Below are positions 7,628-15,299 of a DNA stretch of 20,172 nucleotides, piece by piece. Both the position numbers and the translations under genes were made by a program. The stretch is from Deltaproteobacteria bacterium. GTDB taxonomy: Bacteria > Desulfobacterota > Deferrimicrobia > Deferrimicrobiales > Deferrimicrobiaceae. The notes beneath the pieces are model-generated. The model made no database searches. It was not told where the DNA came from and saw only the letters and a list, made by a program, of their open reading frames with translations. Numbering within the stretch: the stretch's first letter is position 1; every line of letters begins with the position of its first letter. The stretch covers positions 1 through 20,172 of the forward strand of contig JAJZRM010000009.1 in assembly GCA_021802685.1 (NCBI GenBank), given 5' to 3'.

Positions 7628-8453
7628 GCTGCTGCGGCGCACCGCGAGGCATCGAGGGGCCGCCGCGGGACTCGCCGTGCTCGCCGTCATGGTCCTGGCC
7701 GCGGCGCTTGCCCCGGTCCTGGCGACGCACGATCCGTTCGTTCAATCGCTCGACGAGGGATTGACGGGTCCGACCGCGGCGCACTGGCTGGGGCAGGACA
7801 AGTTCGGACGGGACGTTTTCTCGCGCCTGCTCCACGGTGCGCGGCTGTCGCTTGCGGTGGGGATCGGCACGGTGTCCATATCGCTGGCGATCGGCCTGAT
7901 CGCCGGGTCGCTGGCGGGGTTCCTCGGCGGCTGGGCCGACCGGGTCTTCACCTCGACGTGCGACGTGCTGCTGGCGTTTCCCGGCATCCTCCTCGCCATC
8001 GGGATCGCGGCGGTGCGCGGCCCTTCCTTCGGCAACGTCCTTTTCGCCCTTTCGGTCCTCGGCTGGGTGGGATACGCCCGGGTGATCCGCGCGCAGGTCC
8101 TGAAGGTGAAGGCGATGGAGTTCGTGGAGTCGGCCCGGGCCGTGGGAGCCCCCCCGTCGCGCATGCTGCTGACCCACATCCTCCCCAACGCCCTCTCCCC
8201 GATCCTGGTGGAGGCGACGTTCGGCGTCGCGAGGGCCATCGTCGCGGAAGCGGGGCTGTCGTTCCTTGGCCTGGGGGTCGCGGCGCCCGCGGCGTCCTGG
8301 GGATCGATGATCGGCGAGGGGCGGCATTTCCTCTTCGTGGCGCCGCACCTGGTCACGGCGCCGGGGGCGGCCATCCTGCTCACCGTGATGGCGTTCAACT
8401 TCGTGGGGGACGGGCTGCGGGATGCACTGGACGTGCGGGAGGACATGCGGTAA
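7620..8453 (+). CDS. dppC: Peptide-type ABC transporter permease, DppC-like
   Basis: 277 residues from ATG 7620, overlapping the end of the DppB-like gene by eight bases. One N-terminal helix (GLAVLAVMVLAAALAPVLA) leads into the diagnostic HWLGQDKFGRDVFSRLLHGARLSL, followed by five more hydrophobic segments. The EAA loop is EFVESARAVGAPPSRMLLTHILPN, and the conserved SFLGLGVAAPAASWGSMIGEG lies near the C-terminus, ending in FVGDGLRDALD. It is the partner of the DppB-like subunit in the inner membrane. NagZ follows after 22 bases. Confidence 0.93.
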   Translation: MNELLRRTARHRGAAAGLAVLAVMVLAAALAPVLATHDPFVQSLDEGLTGPTAAHWLGQDKFGRDVFSRLLHGARLSLAVGIGTVSISLAIGLIAGSLAGFLGGWADRVFTSTCDVLLAFPGILLAIGIAAVRGPSFGNVLFALSVLGWVGYARVIRAQVLKVKAMEFVESARAVGAPPSRMLLTHILPNALSPILVEATFGVARAIVAEAGLSFLGLGVAAPAASWGSMIGEGRHFLFVAPHLVTAPGAAILLTVMAFNFVGDGLRDALDVREDMR

Positions 8454-8475
8454 CACACGTGGTACAGTTTCCACC

Positions 8476-9615
8476 ATGATCGTCGGGAAGGAACACATCG
8501 CCTCGCCGCTGTGGGTGGGGTTCGAGGGGAAAACGGTCCCCGCCGAGCTGGCGCGGTGGCTTGCCCGGGGAGACGTCGGCGGGGTCGTCCTGTTCGCCCG
8601 CAACATCGACTCCCCCGCCCAGGTGCGCGCGCTTTGCCGCGGGATCCGCGCCGCCGCCGGGAAGGGGAACCCGCTTCCGCTGATCGCGGTCGACCAGGAG
8701 GGGGGGCGGGTGGAGCGCTTCCGGAACCCCCCGTACACGGAATTCCCGCCCGCCCGCGCTTGTTCCCTGTTCGGCCGCCACGGGGCGGAATTGGCGGGAA
8801 CGCTGGGAGCGGCCGTCGGGGCGGAACTGCGGGCCGCCGGCGTGGACATCGATTTTGCCCCCGTCCTGGACGTGGACACGAACCCGCGCAACCCGGTGAT
8901 CGGGAACCGGGCGTTTTCCGGCGACCCGGAAGTGGCGGCAAACCTCGGCGCGGCATTCGCTGCGGGCCTGATGTCGCGGGGAATCCTCCCCGTGGGGAAA
9001 CATTTCCCCGGGCACGGGGACACCTCCGCCGACTCCCACAAGGAGCTTCCCGTCGTCCGGGCGGCAAGGAAGACCCTTCTCGAGCGGGAGCTGCTTCCGT
9101 TCCGCCGCGCGGTCCGCGCGGGGATCCAGGGGCTCATGACCGCCCACGTGGTGTACACGGCGCTCGACCGTTCCCTGCCTGCGACCCTTTCCGAAAAGAT
9201 CCTGAAAGACCTGCTTCGGGGGAAGATGCGGTTTCGGGGAACGGTCTTTTCCGACGCACTCGAGATGAAGGCGATCTCCGGGCGTCGCGGGATGGGCGAA
9301 GCGGCGGTCCTGGCCGTCTCGGCGGGGTGCGACGTGGCGCTGGTTTGCCGCGGAGAGGAGCTCCAGGCGGAGGCGATCGATCGGATCGCCCGGGAGGCCC
9401 GGGACGACGCTACTTTCCGGCGGGCGCTGTCGGCGGCGGCCCGGCGGTCGGGACGGCTTCGGGCTTGGGCGGCGTCGAGGGAACGTTGTCGGCCGAACCC
9501 GGGGTCGGTGGGGTCGGTGCGGCATCGGACGCTTTCGGCGATTCTGCGGGAGCGGTGGACAGGTACCGGGAAAGCATCTCCGGACGGTAGATCCGGTAAT
9601 ATTGGAGAAGGTTGA
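8476..9615 (+). CDS. nagZ: Beta-N-acetylhexosaminidase (glycoside hydrolase family 3)
   Basis: 379 residues. NagZ removes GlcNAc from GlcNAc-1,6-anhydroMurNAc peptides during wall recycling, normally in the cytoplasm; no signal peptide is seen. Motifs: LIAVDQEGGRVERF (69-82), the catalytic/substrate loop KHFPGHGDTSADSH (175-188) with the NagZ-type His/Asp, and the nucleophile D260 in TVFSDALEMKAI. Start ATG 8476 has no clear ribosome site; a longer frame starting at 8422 would lie inside the permease gene. The fold should end near residue 335, but the frame runs to 379 and overlaps the convergent transglycosylase gene by 206 bases, so the last ~45 residues look like an unstructured read-on. 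Position right after a peptide importer and facing a lytic transglycosylase supports a recycling role. Confidence 0.93.
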   Translation: MIVGKEHIASPLWVGFEGKTVPAELARWLARGDVGGVVLFARNIDSPAQVRALCRGIRAAAGKGNPLPLIAVDQEGGRVERFRNPPYTEFPPARACSLFGRHGAELAGTLGAAVGAELRAAGVDIDFAPVLDVDTNPRNPVIGNRAFSGDPEVAANLGAAFAAGLMSRGILPVGKHFPGHGDTSADSHKELPVVRAARKTLLERELLPFRRAVRAGIQGLMTAHVVYTALDRSLPATLSEKILKDLLRGKMRFRGTVFSDALEMKAISGRRGMGEAAVLAVSAGCDVALVCRGEELQAEAIDRIAREARDDATFRRALSAAARRSGRLRAWAASRERCRPNPGSVGSVRHRTLSAILRERWTGTGKASPDGRSGNIGEG

Positions 9616-11680
9616 AGAAGACCTTCCGCAGGTAGAAGCGCGTTTCCTGGTAACTGATCCGCTCGAGAAACGCCGCGGGGTCGCCGCCGGAGGCGTCCCA
9701 CCACCGCTCCACCGCCTGCTCCCCGCCGTTGTATGCGGCCACGGCCCGGAAGTAGTCGCCGTGGAAGTTCTTCAACAACCGCGACAGGTACGCCGCCCCG
9801 AGCCGGACGTTCAACGCCGGACGGGTCAAGTGGATCCTTCGCGGCTTCGGCAGCTTCTCCTTCCGCGCGGTTTCGGCCGCCGTTCCCGGCATCAGCTGCA
9901 TCAGCCCCACGGCGCCCGCCGAGGAGAGGATATCCGCCTGGAAGGAGGATTCCTGCCGGATGATCGCGTGGAGGACCAGCGGGTCGATCCCGGAGCGCGG
10001 ACGGTCGCAGTCGGCGAGAAACTCCGGCGCAAGGGGGTACTGGATCCGGTCGATCAGGCCCGGACTCGCGGGATCCATGGGCAAGCTCGCCGTCTCCCGG
10101 ATGGCCCCTTTCAGGTCGCCCGCCAGGTACCGGATCAGGCCCCCCGCGCCGCCGTCCGCCAGCCCGACCGCCTTCCGGGCCGCGGCACGGTCGACCCGCT
10201 GCGCTTCGAGCGCCGCATGGTTCACCGCCCCCAGGTGGGCCAGCCGGTCCGCCCGCCGGACCTTAACCGCGTCCTCCGGTTCCCAGGCCGCGCCGCGGAT
10301 CTTCGCCCATAACCGCTCCCGCTCCCGCGCGCACGCGTTCGTCTCCCGGCTGGACGGGGCGTTGAGCATCCGGAACGGGTCCCCTCCACGCTCCTTCAGG
10401 GCGAGGAGCGCGTAGATGCCGCCGAAGGGATCGGCGGAGGTCTCCGCCAGGATCCGGTCGGCATCGCCGGCGAACCCGTTTCCGCGGAGCGCCCGCGCGC
10501 GCCAGAACCGGTGCCGTGCGGCTTCCACCGTGCCGAACCCGCCGTTCTCCCCCTCGCCGAAGGCGGCGGCCGCATCGCCGTACCGTTTCTGGAGATACAA
10601 CCCGTAGGCGTATCGGAAGATCGACTCCTGGCGGATCCGGTCGTCCGCGGCCTGGCGAAGCCGCCCGAACGCCTCCGTCGCCCCGGCCACGTCCCCTTCG
10701 TCCACGGCGATCCACGCCGCGTAATATCGTGCCCGCTCCGCGGTCCCGGGGCGCGAGGTCCCCCCGGCGATCTCGAGGAACCGCTTCCTTGCGTCCTCCC
10801 TCTTCCCGGCCTTCCATTCGACGCGCGCCCGCAGGAACTGCACCTCCGACCGGAAGGCGGGCAACCCGTCCGCGAACCGTTCCTCGATGAGAGCGATCGC
10901 CGCGGCGGTTTCCCCCTGCTTTCGATGGAACTCCGCGTAGTCGAGCACCATGGCGTAATACTCGTCGGAAGGGGAGAACCGCTTCAACGCCTCCTTGTAC
11001 ACCGAGCGCGCCCGATCCGCGTCGCCGGCGCGGCCGGCGGCTTTCCCCAGCTTCGCGTAGAACGCCACCGGAAGATCGAAGGCGGCCAACCGCCCCTCCT
11101 TCCACCATTGCCACAGCCGTTCGTACGACATCGCCGCCGCCGACTGGGCGACGTACGCCGAGAAGTTCTCCAGGTGGAGCGCGGCCGATTCGGGCGTCGG
11201 CTCCCCTTCGGCGGCCAGCACGGCCGCGACGAACCCTTCCTCGGACTTCCTTCCGTTGCCGGCCACCTTCCCGCGCGAAACGGCGAAAGCCTCCCGTGCG
11301 GCGGGAAGATCGTTGTCGAGGGCCGCCGCGAAGGCGATCTCGTGCCGCAGGTACGGCACCAGGGGGGAGTGAGGAAAACCTTCCTCGAGCCGCAAGGCCG
11401 CTTCCGCCGCCTCCCGGCGTTTTCCTTCGCGCGCGGACGCCATCCCGGCGAAGTACACCACGTAGTCACCCAGGTCGTACTCCTCCGGCGGGATCTTCCC
11501 GAACGCGGCGCGCGCCTGCGCGTACCGCTCCTGTTCGAGATGGGACCACCCTTCGCGGAAGTCGGCGTCGTGCGGGGAGGAAACGGGCGAAACGGCGCCG
11601 GCGGCGCCCCGGAGGAACGGGGCGTCGAGGCACAGCGCGAGGAGAACGAGCAAGCAGGACGCGGCGGCGCGTTTCATCAT
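9410..11680 (-). CDS. slt: Soluble lytic murein transglycosylase with TPR-like N-terminal superhelix
   Basis: 756 residues. A Sec signal peptide (MMKRAAASCLLVLLALCLDAP) precedes a long alpha-helical region of TPR-like units (for example REGWSHLEQERYAQARAAFGKI, then repeated YxxA-type helices), as in Slt70. The catalytic domain begins near 565; the acid is E577 in IIRQESSFQ, followed by SSAGAVGLMQLMPGTAAETA and AVAAYNGGEQAVERW. Slt cleaves glycan strands in the periplasm to 1,6-anhydromuropeptides, the substrates of NagZ. The C-terminus is a proline/alanine-rich tail antisense to the 3' end of nagZ. Start could be ATG 11680 or 11677; the frame stays open far upstream, across the divergent isomerase gene, and that part is a shadow. 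It is divergent from the isomerase-amgK-murU operon across 48 bases. Confidence 0.93.
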   Translation of the reverse strand: MMKRAAASCLLVLLALCLDAPFLRGAAGAVSPVSSPHDADFREGWSHLEQERYAQARAAFGKIPPEEYDLGDYVVYFAGMASAREGKRREAAEAALRLEEGFPHSPLVPYLRHEIAFAAALDNDLPAAREAFAVSRGKVAGNGRKSEEGFVAAVLAAEGEPTPESAALHLENFSAYVAQSAAAMSYERLWQWWKEGRLAAFDLPVAFYAKLGKAAGRAGDADRARSVYKEALKRFSPSDEYYAMVLDYAEFHRKQGETAAAIALIEERFADGLPAFRSEVQFLRARVEWKAGKREDARKRFLEIAGGTSRPGTAERARYYAAWIAVDEGDVAGATEAFGRLRQAADDRIRQESIFRYAYGLYLQKRYGDAAAAFGEGENGGFGTVEAARHRFWRARALRGNGFAGDADRILAETSADPFGGIYALLALKERGGDPFRMLNAPSSRETNACARERERLWAKIRGAAWEPEDAVKVRRADRLAHLGAVNHAALEAQRVDRAAARKAVGLADGGAGGLIRYLAGDLKGAIRETASLPMDPASPGLIDRIQYPLAPEFLADCDRPRSGIDPLVLHAIIRQESSFQADILSSAGAVGLMQLMPGTAAETARKEKLPKPRRIHLTRPALNVRLGAAYLSRLLKNFHGDYFRAVAAYNGGEQAVERWWDASGGDPAAFLERISYQETRFYLRKVFFNLLQYYRIYRPEMLSRYLSTAPAESPKASDAAPTPPTPGSADNVPSTPPKPEAVPTAGPPPTAPAGK

Positions 11681-11728
11681 GTTATTATCGGCGAGGTATC
11701 CTTCGGAACTCAAGGAGCGAAGACCGAC
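11681..11728. promoter_or_regulatory. Divergent intergenic region between slt and the isomerase-amgK-murU operon
   Basis: Forty-eight bases hold both starts' upstream signals. GTTATTAT at 11681-11688 is the only AT-rich patch and could give a -10 element for the slt side. AAGGAG at 11712-11717 is the ribosome site of the isomerase and fixes its GTG start at 11729. No clear operator is visible. Shared regulation of wall release and recycling genes is inferred from the spacing only. Confidence 0.35.
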
Positions 11729-12574
11729 GTGGACGTTTCCCTTTCGACCCATCTCTTCGTCTTCCACGCGCTGGACGACGCGATCCTGTCCCTCTTCCCC
11801 GAATACGGTTTCTCCCTCGCGGAGATCTGGGCGATGCCCCCTCACTTCCCTTTCGGCGACGGACCGGCCGCGGACCGCATCGCGGAAGGGCTGGCGCGCC
11901 GCGGCGTCCGTGTGGCGAGCCTCCACGGGCCGATCTACCCCGACGTGCGGACGTACAGGAAGGACCGTTGGTACTCCCTCTCGTCCCAGGAAGAGGCGCA
12001 TCGCCTCGTTTCCGTGGAGGCCAACGTGAAGGCCGCGAGATGGCTTGCGGGACGCGGCGGGGGAACGGTGGTCCTGCACACGGGCTTCCCCGCCGGAGAC
12101 TGGTATCCGCACCGGTGGGCCGCCTTCCTCTCGTCCCTGGGGGAGATGGTCGAGGCGACGCCGGACAACGTCCTCTTCGCCGTGGAGAACACCCCGGTGG
12201 ATTCGGGACAGATGGGCGTCATCGCCGACATCGTGGACCGGTTTCCCGCGGAGCGGGTCGGCGCCTGCCTCGACGTGGGACACGCCAACATCCAGGAAAC
12301 GGTCCTCGGCGCGGTGAGGACCGCGGGGAAGCGGCTGGTCCATGTCCATGCCTCCGACAACCTCGGGGTGCAGGACGACCACCTCGTTCCCGGCAAGGGG
12401 ACCATCCCGTGGAGGGAGCTGGTCGCCGCCCTGCGGGAGGGCGGCTTCACGGGTCCCTTCACCGTCGAACTGCGGGATTACACACGCGGCGAAAAACCTT
12501 CCTATCGCGATTTCGGGCAGATCCTCGCCGAGTGCCGCTCCGCCCTTGACCGGCACCTCGGAGGCGCCGCTTGA
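11729..12574 (+). CDS. TIM-barrel sugar isomerase/epimerase-like protein (AP endonuclease 2 family)
   Basis: 281 residues from GTG 11729, placed 11 bases after AAGGAG. The AP_endonuc_2/xylose-isomerase-like barrel shows a plausible metal set: H66 (SLHGP), H117 (VVLHTGFP), E153 (AVENTP), D182 and H185 (CLDVGHAN), H207 (HVHASDN) and E247 (TVELRDY). Members isomerise or epimerise sugars, or cleave abasic DNA; the HASDN..GVQDDHLVPGKGTIPW block is typical of the sugar-isomerase branch. The substrate is not known. It is the first gene of an operon with amgK (stop and start overlap) and murU, so an amino-sugar or muramyl substrate, or its lactyl side chain, is a reasonable but untested inference. 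No signal peptide is seen, so it is probably cytoplasmic. Confidence 0.85.
   Translation: MDVSLSTHLFVFHALDDAILSLFPEYGFSLAEIWAMPPHFPFGDGPAADRIAEGLARRGVRVASLHGPIYPDVRTYRKDRWYSLSSQEEAHRLVSVEANVKAARWLAGRGGGTVVLHTGFPAGDWYPHRWAAFLSSLGEMVEATPDNVLFAVENTPVDSGQMGVIADIVDRFPAERVGACLDVGHANIQETVLGAVRTAGKRLVHVHASDNLGVQDDHLVPGKGTIPWRELVAALREGGFTGPFTVELRDYTRGEKPSYRDFGQILAECRSALDRHLGGAA
12560..12564 (+). promoter_or_regulatory. Ribosome binding site supporting the TTG start of amgK
   Basis: GGAGG lies six bases before TTG 12571, inside the end of the isomerase gene. It is the reason for choosing the TTG that overlaps the isomerase stop as TTGA; no in-frame ATG lies near. Confidence 0.6.
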
Positions 12575-13659
12575 CGGAGGGGCCGGACCTTTCCGCCGTC
12601 CGCCGGGGCATCTCCGCCCTCTTCCCTTCCGTAGACCCCGCGGCGGCGGAAATCGTTCCCTTGGCCGGGGACGCCTCCACGCGCTCGTACCACCGCATCC
12701 GCCCCGGCGCGGCTTCCTCCCTCCCGTCCGTCGTCGTCATGCATTACCCCGACGAGGTTTTGCCGGGGGAGGAACTCCCGTTCCTGAACGTCCACCGGTA
12801 CCTTTCAATGGCCGGCATCCCGGTGCCTTCGATCCGCCGCCACGATCCCGAGGCGAAGCTGTTGTTTCTCGAGGACGCGGGGGACACGATGCTCGAGGAC
12901 GCCGTCCGGGAGCGGGGAACCGGCGGTTGCATTCCCCTGTACGAACAGTGCGTGGAGATCCTGGTGCGGATCCAGTCCGAGGGGACGCACGCGCTGGACG
13001 GCCGGGCGATCCCGCCGCGTCTGTCGTTCGACGTCAGAAAATTCGCCGAGGAGATCGACTTTTTCTTCGAGCACGCCGTCAGGGAGTTCGGCGGAATCCC
13101 TCTGCCGGACAGCCGGGAGCGGGCGATCGAAAACCTGTTCCTTCCGTTTCTGGAACGAACCGCCGTCCTCCCGCGGGTGCTGGCCCACCGGGACTACCAC
13201 AGCCGGAACGTGATGGTGCTGGGAACGGAGCGATCGGCCGGGCACGGGAACCTGCGGGTGCTCGATTTCCAGGACGCGCGGATGGGGAACGTCTTCTACG
13301 ACCTCGCCTCGCTGCTGCGCGATTCGTACGTCGCGCTCGAAGCGGATCAGGAGGACCACCTGTCGTACGCATGGCGCCACGCCGCCTCCAGGGAACTGCT
13401 TCGGGCCGCCGGAGACCCGGGGGCGTTCGGGGAACTGCTGGACGCCGCGGCGCTCCAGCGCAACGTCAAGGCGATCGGCACCTTCGGGAACCAGGCGCAC
13501 AACCGGGGGAAACGGTTCTATCTACGGTTCATCCCCCCGACCGTCGCGCATCTGCGGGGGAATTTCGCGCGGAATCCCCGGATGCGCGCTCTCGCCGCGC
13601 AGCTGCTTCCCATCCTCGATGCCCTCGCGGAGAAGGCGCGCGAAGAGGCGGCGACGTGA
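12571..13659 (+). CDS. amgK: N-acetylmuramate/N-acetylglucosamine anomeric kinase
   Basis: 362 residues, aminoglycoside-phosphotransferase fold. AmgK phosphorylates MurNAc (and GlcNAc) at C-1 with ATP, allowing UDP-MurNAc to be remade from recycled sugar without the MurA step. Seen motifs: the nucleotide loop LAGDASTRSYHRI (31-43), LLFLEDAGD (97-105), the catalytic loop LAHRDYHSRNVMV (204-216) with the Brenner-type HRDYHxxN, and the metal-binding LDFQDARMGNVFYDLASLLRD (231-251). Length and the LDFQDA form match AmgK rather than drug kinases. The start is a TTG that overlaps the isomerase stop. The next gene is a nucleotidyltransferase of the MurU type, 22 bases downstream, which strongly supports the assignment. 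Confidence 0.87.
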   Translation: MTEGPDLSAVRRGISALFPSVDPAAAEIVPLAGDASTRSYHRIRPGAASSLPSVVVMHYPDEVLPGEELPFLNVHRYLSMAGIPVPSIRRHDPEAKLLFLEDAGDTMLEDAVRERGTGGCIPLYEQCVEILVRIQSEGTHALDGRAIPPRLSFDVRKFAEEIDFFFEHAVREFGGIPLPDSRERAIENLFLPFLERTAVLPRVLAHRDYHSRNVMVLGTERSAGHGNLRVLDFQDARMGNVFYDLASLLRDSYVALEADQEDHLSYAWRHAASRELLRAAGDPGAFGELLDAAALQRNVKAIGTFGNQAHNRGKRFYLRFIPPTVAHLRGNFARNPRMRALAAQLLPILDALAEKAREEAAT

Positions 13660-13665
13660 ACGCGC

Positions 13666-13674
13666 GGGAGAAGG
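13666..13674 (+). promoter_or_regulatory. Ribosome binding site for murU
   Basis: GGGAGAAGG sits seven bases before GTG 13682. It favours that GTG (MKAMILAAG) over the in-frame ATG nine bases further on and over earlier starts inside amgK. Confidence 0.55.
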
Positions 13675-13681
13675 CGCCGCC

Positions 13682-14587
13682 GTGAAGGCGATGATCCTCG
13701 CCGCGGGTCTGGGGACGCGGCTTAGGCCCCTGACCTTCGAGATCCCCAAGCCCGTCGTCCCCGTGCTGGGCCGTCCCCTGTGCAGCTACGCCATGGAGTT
13801 CCTTCACGCCCACGGGGCGGAAGCGTTCGTCCTCAATCTTCACCACGAACCGGAGGCGGTCCGGCGCCGGGTCGACGCGTGGGCGGCGGGCCGTTTCCCG
13901 GTCGTCTACTCCATCGAACCGGAGATCCTTGGGACCGGCGGCGGGATCCGCAACGCCCGGGAGTTCCTCCGAGGGGATACGTTCCTCGCGGCGAATTCGG
14001 ACGCGGTCGTCCGCTTCCCCCTCGCGGAGGCGGTGTCCCGGCACCGGGAAACCGGCGCCCTGGCGACCCTCGTCCTTTTCCCGGACCCGGCGAAACGGTA
14101 CACGCCGGTGCGGGTGCGGGAGGACGGAAGGATCGGGGGCTTCGGGATCGATGCGCCCGCAGGCGCGTTCGATGGGTTCTTCACGGGGTACCAGATCGCC
14201 GAGCCGGAGCTGCTCTCCCGCATCCCCTCCGGCACGCCTTCCTGCATCGTCCGGGACACGTACGCGCCGTTGATCGCGCAAGGCGCTCCGGTATTCGCGT
14301 TCATGACCTCCGGGCCGTTTCTCGATTTCGGGACCCCGGCCGACTACCTGGCCGGCGTGATCGCGCTGCTCGATTACCGGAAAGAAAGCGGCAGCGTCTA
14401 CGTGGGGCCGGGCGCCGCCGTCGATCCGGGAGCGGTCGTGGGGCCGGATGCCGCAATCGAGGCGGGAGCGGCCGTCGGGGCAAGGGCCGTCGTGCGCCGG
14501 GCCGTCGTGTGGCCCGGCGCCGTCGTGGCGCCGGGGCAACGCATCGAGGACGGCATCCTCACCCCGGCCCGGTTCGTCCCGGCGTAA
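13682..14587 (+). CDS. murU: N-acetylmuramate-1-phosphate uridylyltransferase with left-handed beta-helix tail
   Basis: 301 residues. The first ~235 form a sugar-phosphate nucleotidyltransferase: GLGTRLRPLT (9-18), PKPVVPVLGRP (22-32), LGTGGGIRNA (83-92) and AANSDAVV (103-110) with the metal-binding Asp. MurU converts MurNAc-1-phosphate plus UTP to UDP-MurNAc. The remaining ~65 residues are hexapeptide-like repeats (VGPGAAVDPGAVVGPDAAIEA onward) predicted to form a left-handed beta-helix, which the ~223-residue Pseudomonas MurU lacks. Taken alone, the sequence could be a mannose-1-phosphate guanylyltransferase or glucose-1-phosphate transferase; the adjacent amgK makes MurU the better call. 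Last gene of its operon; short GC hairpins follow. Confidence 0.78.
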   Translation: MKAMILAAGLGTRLRPLTFEIPKPVVPVLGRPLCSYAMEFLHAHGAEAFVLNLHHEPEAVRRRVDAWAAGRFPVVYSIEPEILGTGGGIRNAREFLRGDTFLAANSDAVVRFPLAEAVSRHRETGALATLVLFPDPAKRYTPVRVREDGRIGGFGIDAPAGAFDGFFTGYQIAEPELLSRIPSGTPSCIVRDTYAPLIAQGAPVFAFMTSGPFLDFGTPADYLAGVIALLDYRKESGSVYVGPGAAVDPGAVVGPDAAIEAGAAVGARAVVRRAVVWPGAVVAPGQRIEDGILTPARFVPA

Positions 14588-14591
14588 CTGG

Positions 14592-14630
14592 CGGGGGGCG
14601 CTCCGCCCCGGATGGGAGGGCGTCCCATTC
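14592..14630. terminator. Pair of GC-rich hairpins between convergent murU and restriction genes
   Basis: GGGGC / GCCCC (14595-14599 with 14605-14609) and ATGGGA / TCCCAT (14612-14617 with 14623-14628, loop GGGCG) are two adjacent perfect stems in the 58-base convergent gap. Neither is followed by a clear T run, so intrinsic termination is uncertain. Confidence 0.4.
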
Positions 14631-14645
14631 TCGTACCATGTTCAA

Positions 14646-15299
14646 CTAAAAATCCACGAAGTAAACCGTCTCTTCGTCCAACTGTTCCAGGTCGATCAAT
14701 ACCTTTTTCCGGCGCGGGTTCCCGTTCGAATTCCGAAAATCCTGTTGGAACGATCCGCACTTAACCAACGTGTCGTTCGTCAGCCAAATAAAGGATATCT
14801 GCCGAAGGTCGAACGAGACCTTACGGAGCCGGGACCAGGCGCCCCGGGCGATCCGTTCCATCTCGTATGCGGATTTTCCTCCTTTTAATCCCTCGTGCCA
14901 CCGCTGGAAGGACCTCGCCTCGTCGTTGTAAACGACTTCCCCGAGAGCAAGGATGAGTCCGACGGCGCCGTACTGCCCAATCGCCGAGGCCGTGGCCTCC
15001 GAGTCGTTGACGATGATCTGGTGCGAGGACGTGTTCATGGCGTGTGCCTTGAAGTCCCATGGGACTGCGGAGAATCCATCGAACCCCGTCCGGCCGTAAC
15101 GGGGGCCGGGGATCGACATGAGGCCGGAGAGTTTTTTTTCGCAGATGAACTGGAAGTAGAACCCGATCCACTCCATCTGCTTCCAATGGCTACTCCCTCC
15201 GGCTTGCATTTCCTCGATGGACTTCCGGCCATCCCACGTTTTCGGGCAAGTCGTCCGGAACCGCTCCCCGAGTGCCTTTGCCGTTTCGTCGAAGGTCAC
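14646..15299 (-). CDS. Probable type II restriction endonuclease, PD-(D/E)xK type
   Basis: 217 residues, unassigned family. Its GTG start overlaps the stop of the DNA methyltransferase as GTGA, the usual layout of a type II system. A possible PD-(D/E)xK core is D74-x7-D82-F-K84 (GRTGFDGFSAVPWDFKAH), followed by a beta-strand-like HQIIVND. It would cut DNA at the site protected by the partner enzyme; the site is not readable here. Base composition is visibly less GC-rich than in the flanking genes, as for the methyltransferase, suggesting joint transfer. An A8 tract (coding strand) at codons 54-56 is a possible slippage site. The endonuclease call rests mostly on context and the weak core motif. 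Confidence 0.68.
   Translation of the reverse strand: MTFDETAKALGERFRTTCPKTWDGRKSIEEMQAGGSSHWKQMEWIGFYFQFICEKKLSGLMSIPGPRYGRTGFDGFSAVPWDFKAHAMNTSSHQIIVNDSEATASAIGQYGAVGLILALGEVVYNDEARSFQRWHEGLKGGKSAYEMERIARGAWSRLRKVSFDLRQISFIWLTNDTLVKCGSFQQDFRNSNGNPRRKKVLIDLEQLDEETVYFVDF

Noticed and set aside
8422..8475. Earlier nagZ start at 8422
   Set aside because: It overlaps the end of the DppC-like gene; the family N-terminus fits ATG 8476, despite the weak ribosome site.
11618..11680. Lipobox in the Slt signal peptide (cysteine in LLALCLD)
   Set aside because: Leucine at -1 does not fit a lipobox and a better signal-peptidase I site follows; a soluble periplasmic form is more likely.
10511..11728. 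Long upstream extension of the isomerase frame
   Set aside because: It is antisense to slt; AAGGAG and GTG 11729 give a proper start that fits the barrel's first strand.
11681..12556. Upstream extension of the slt frame giving a protein of about 1048 residues
   Set aside because: It crosses the divergent isomerase gene on the opposite strand; a signal peptide begins at 11680 and the extra sequence is arginine- and glycine-rich shadow.
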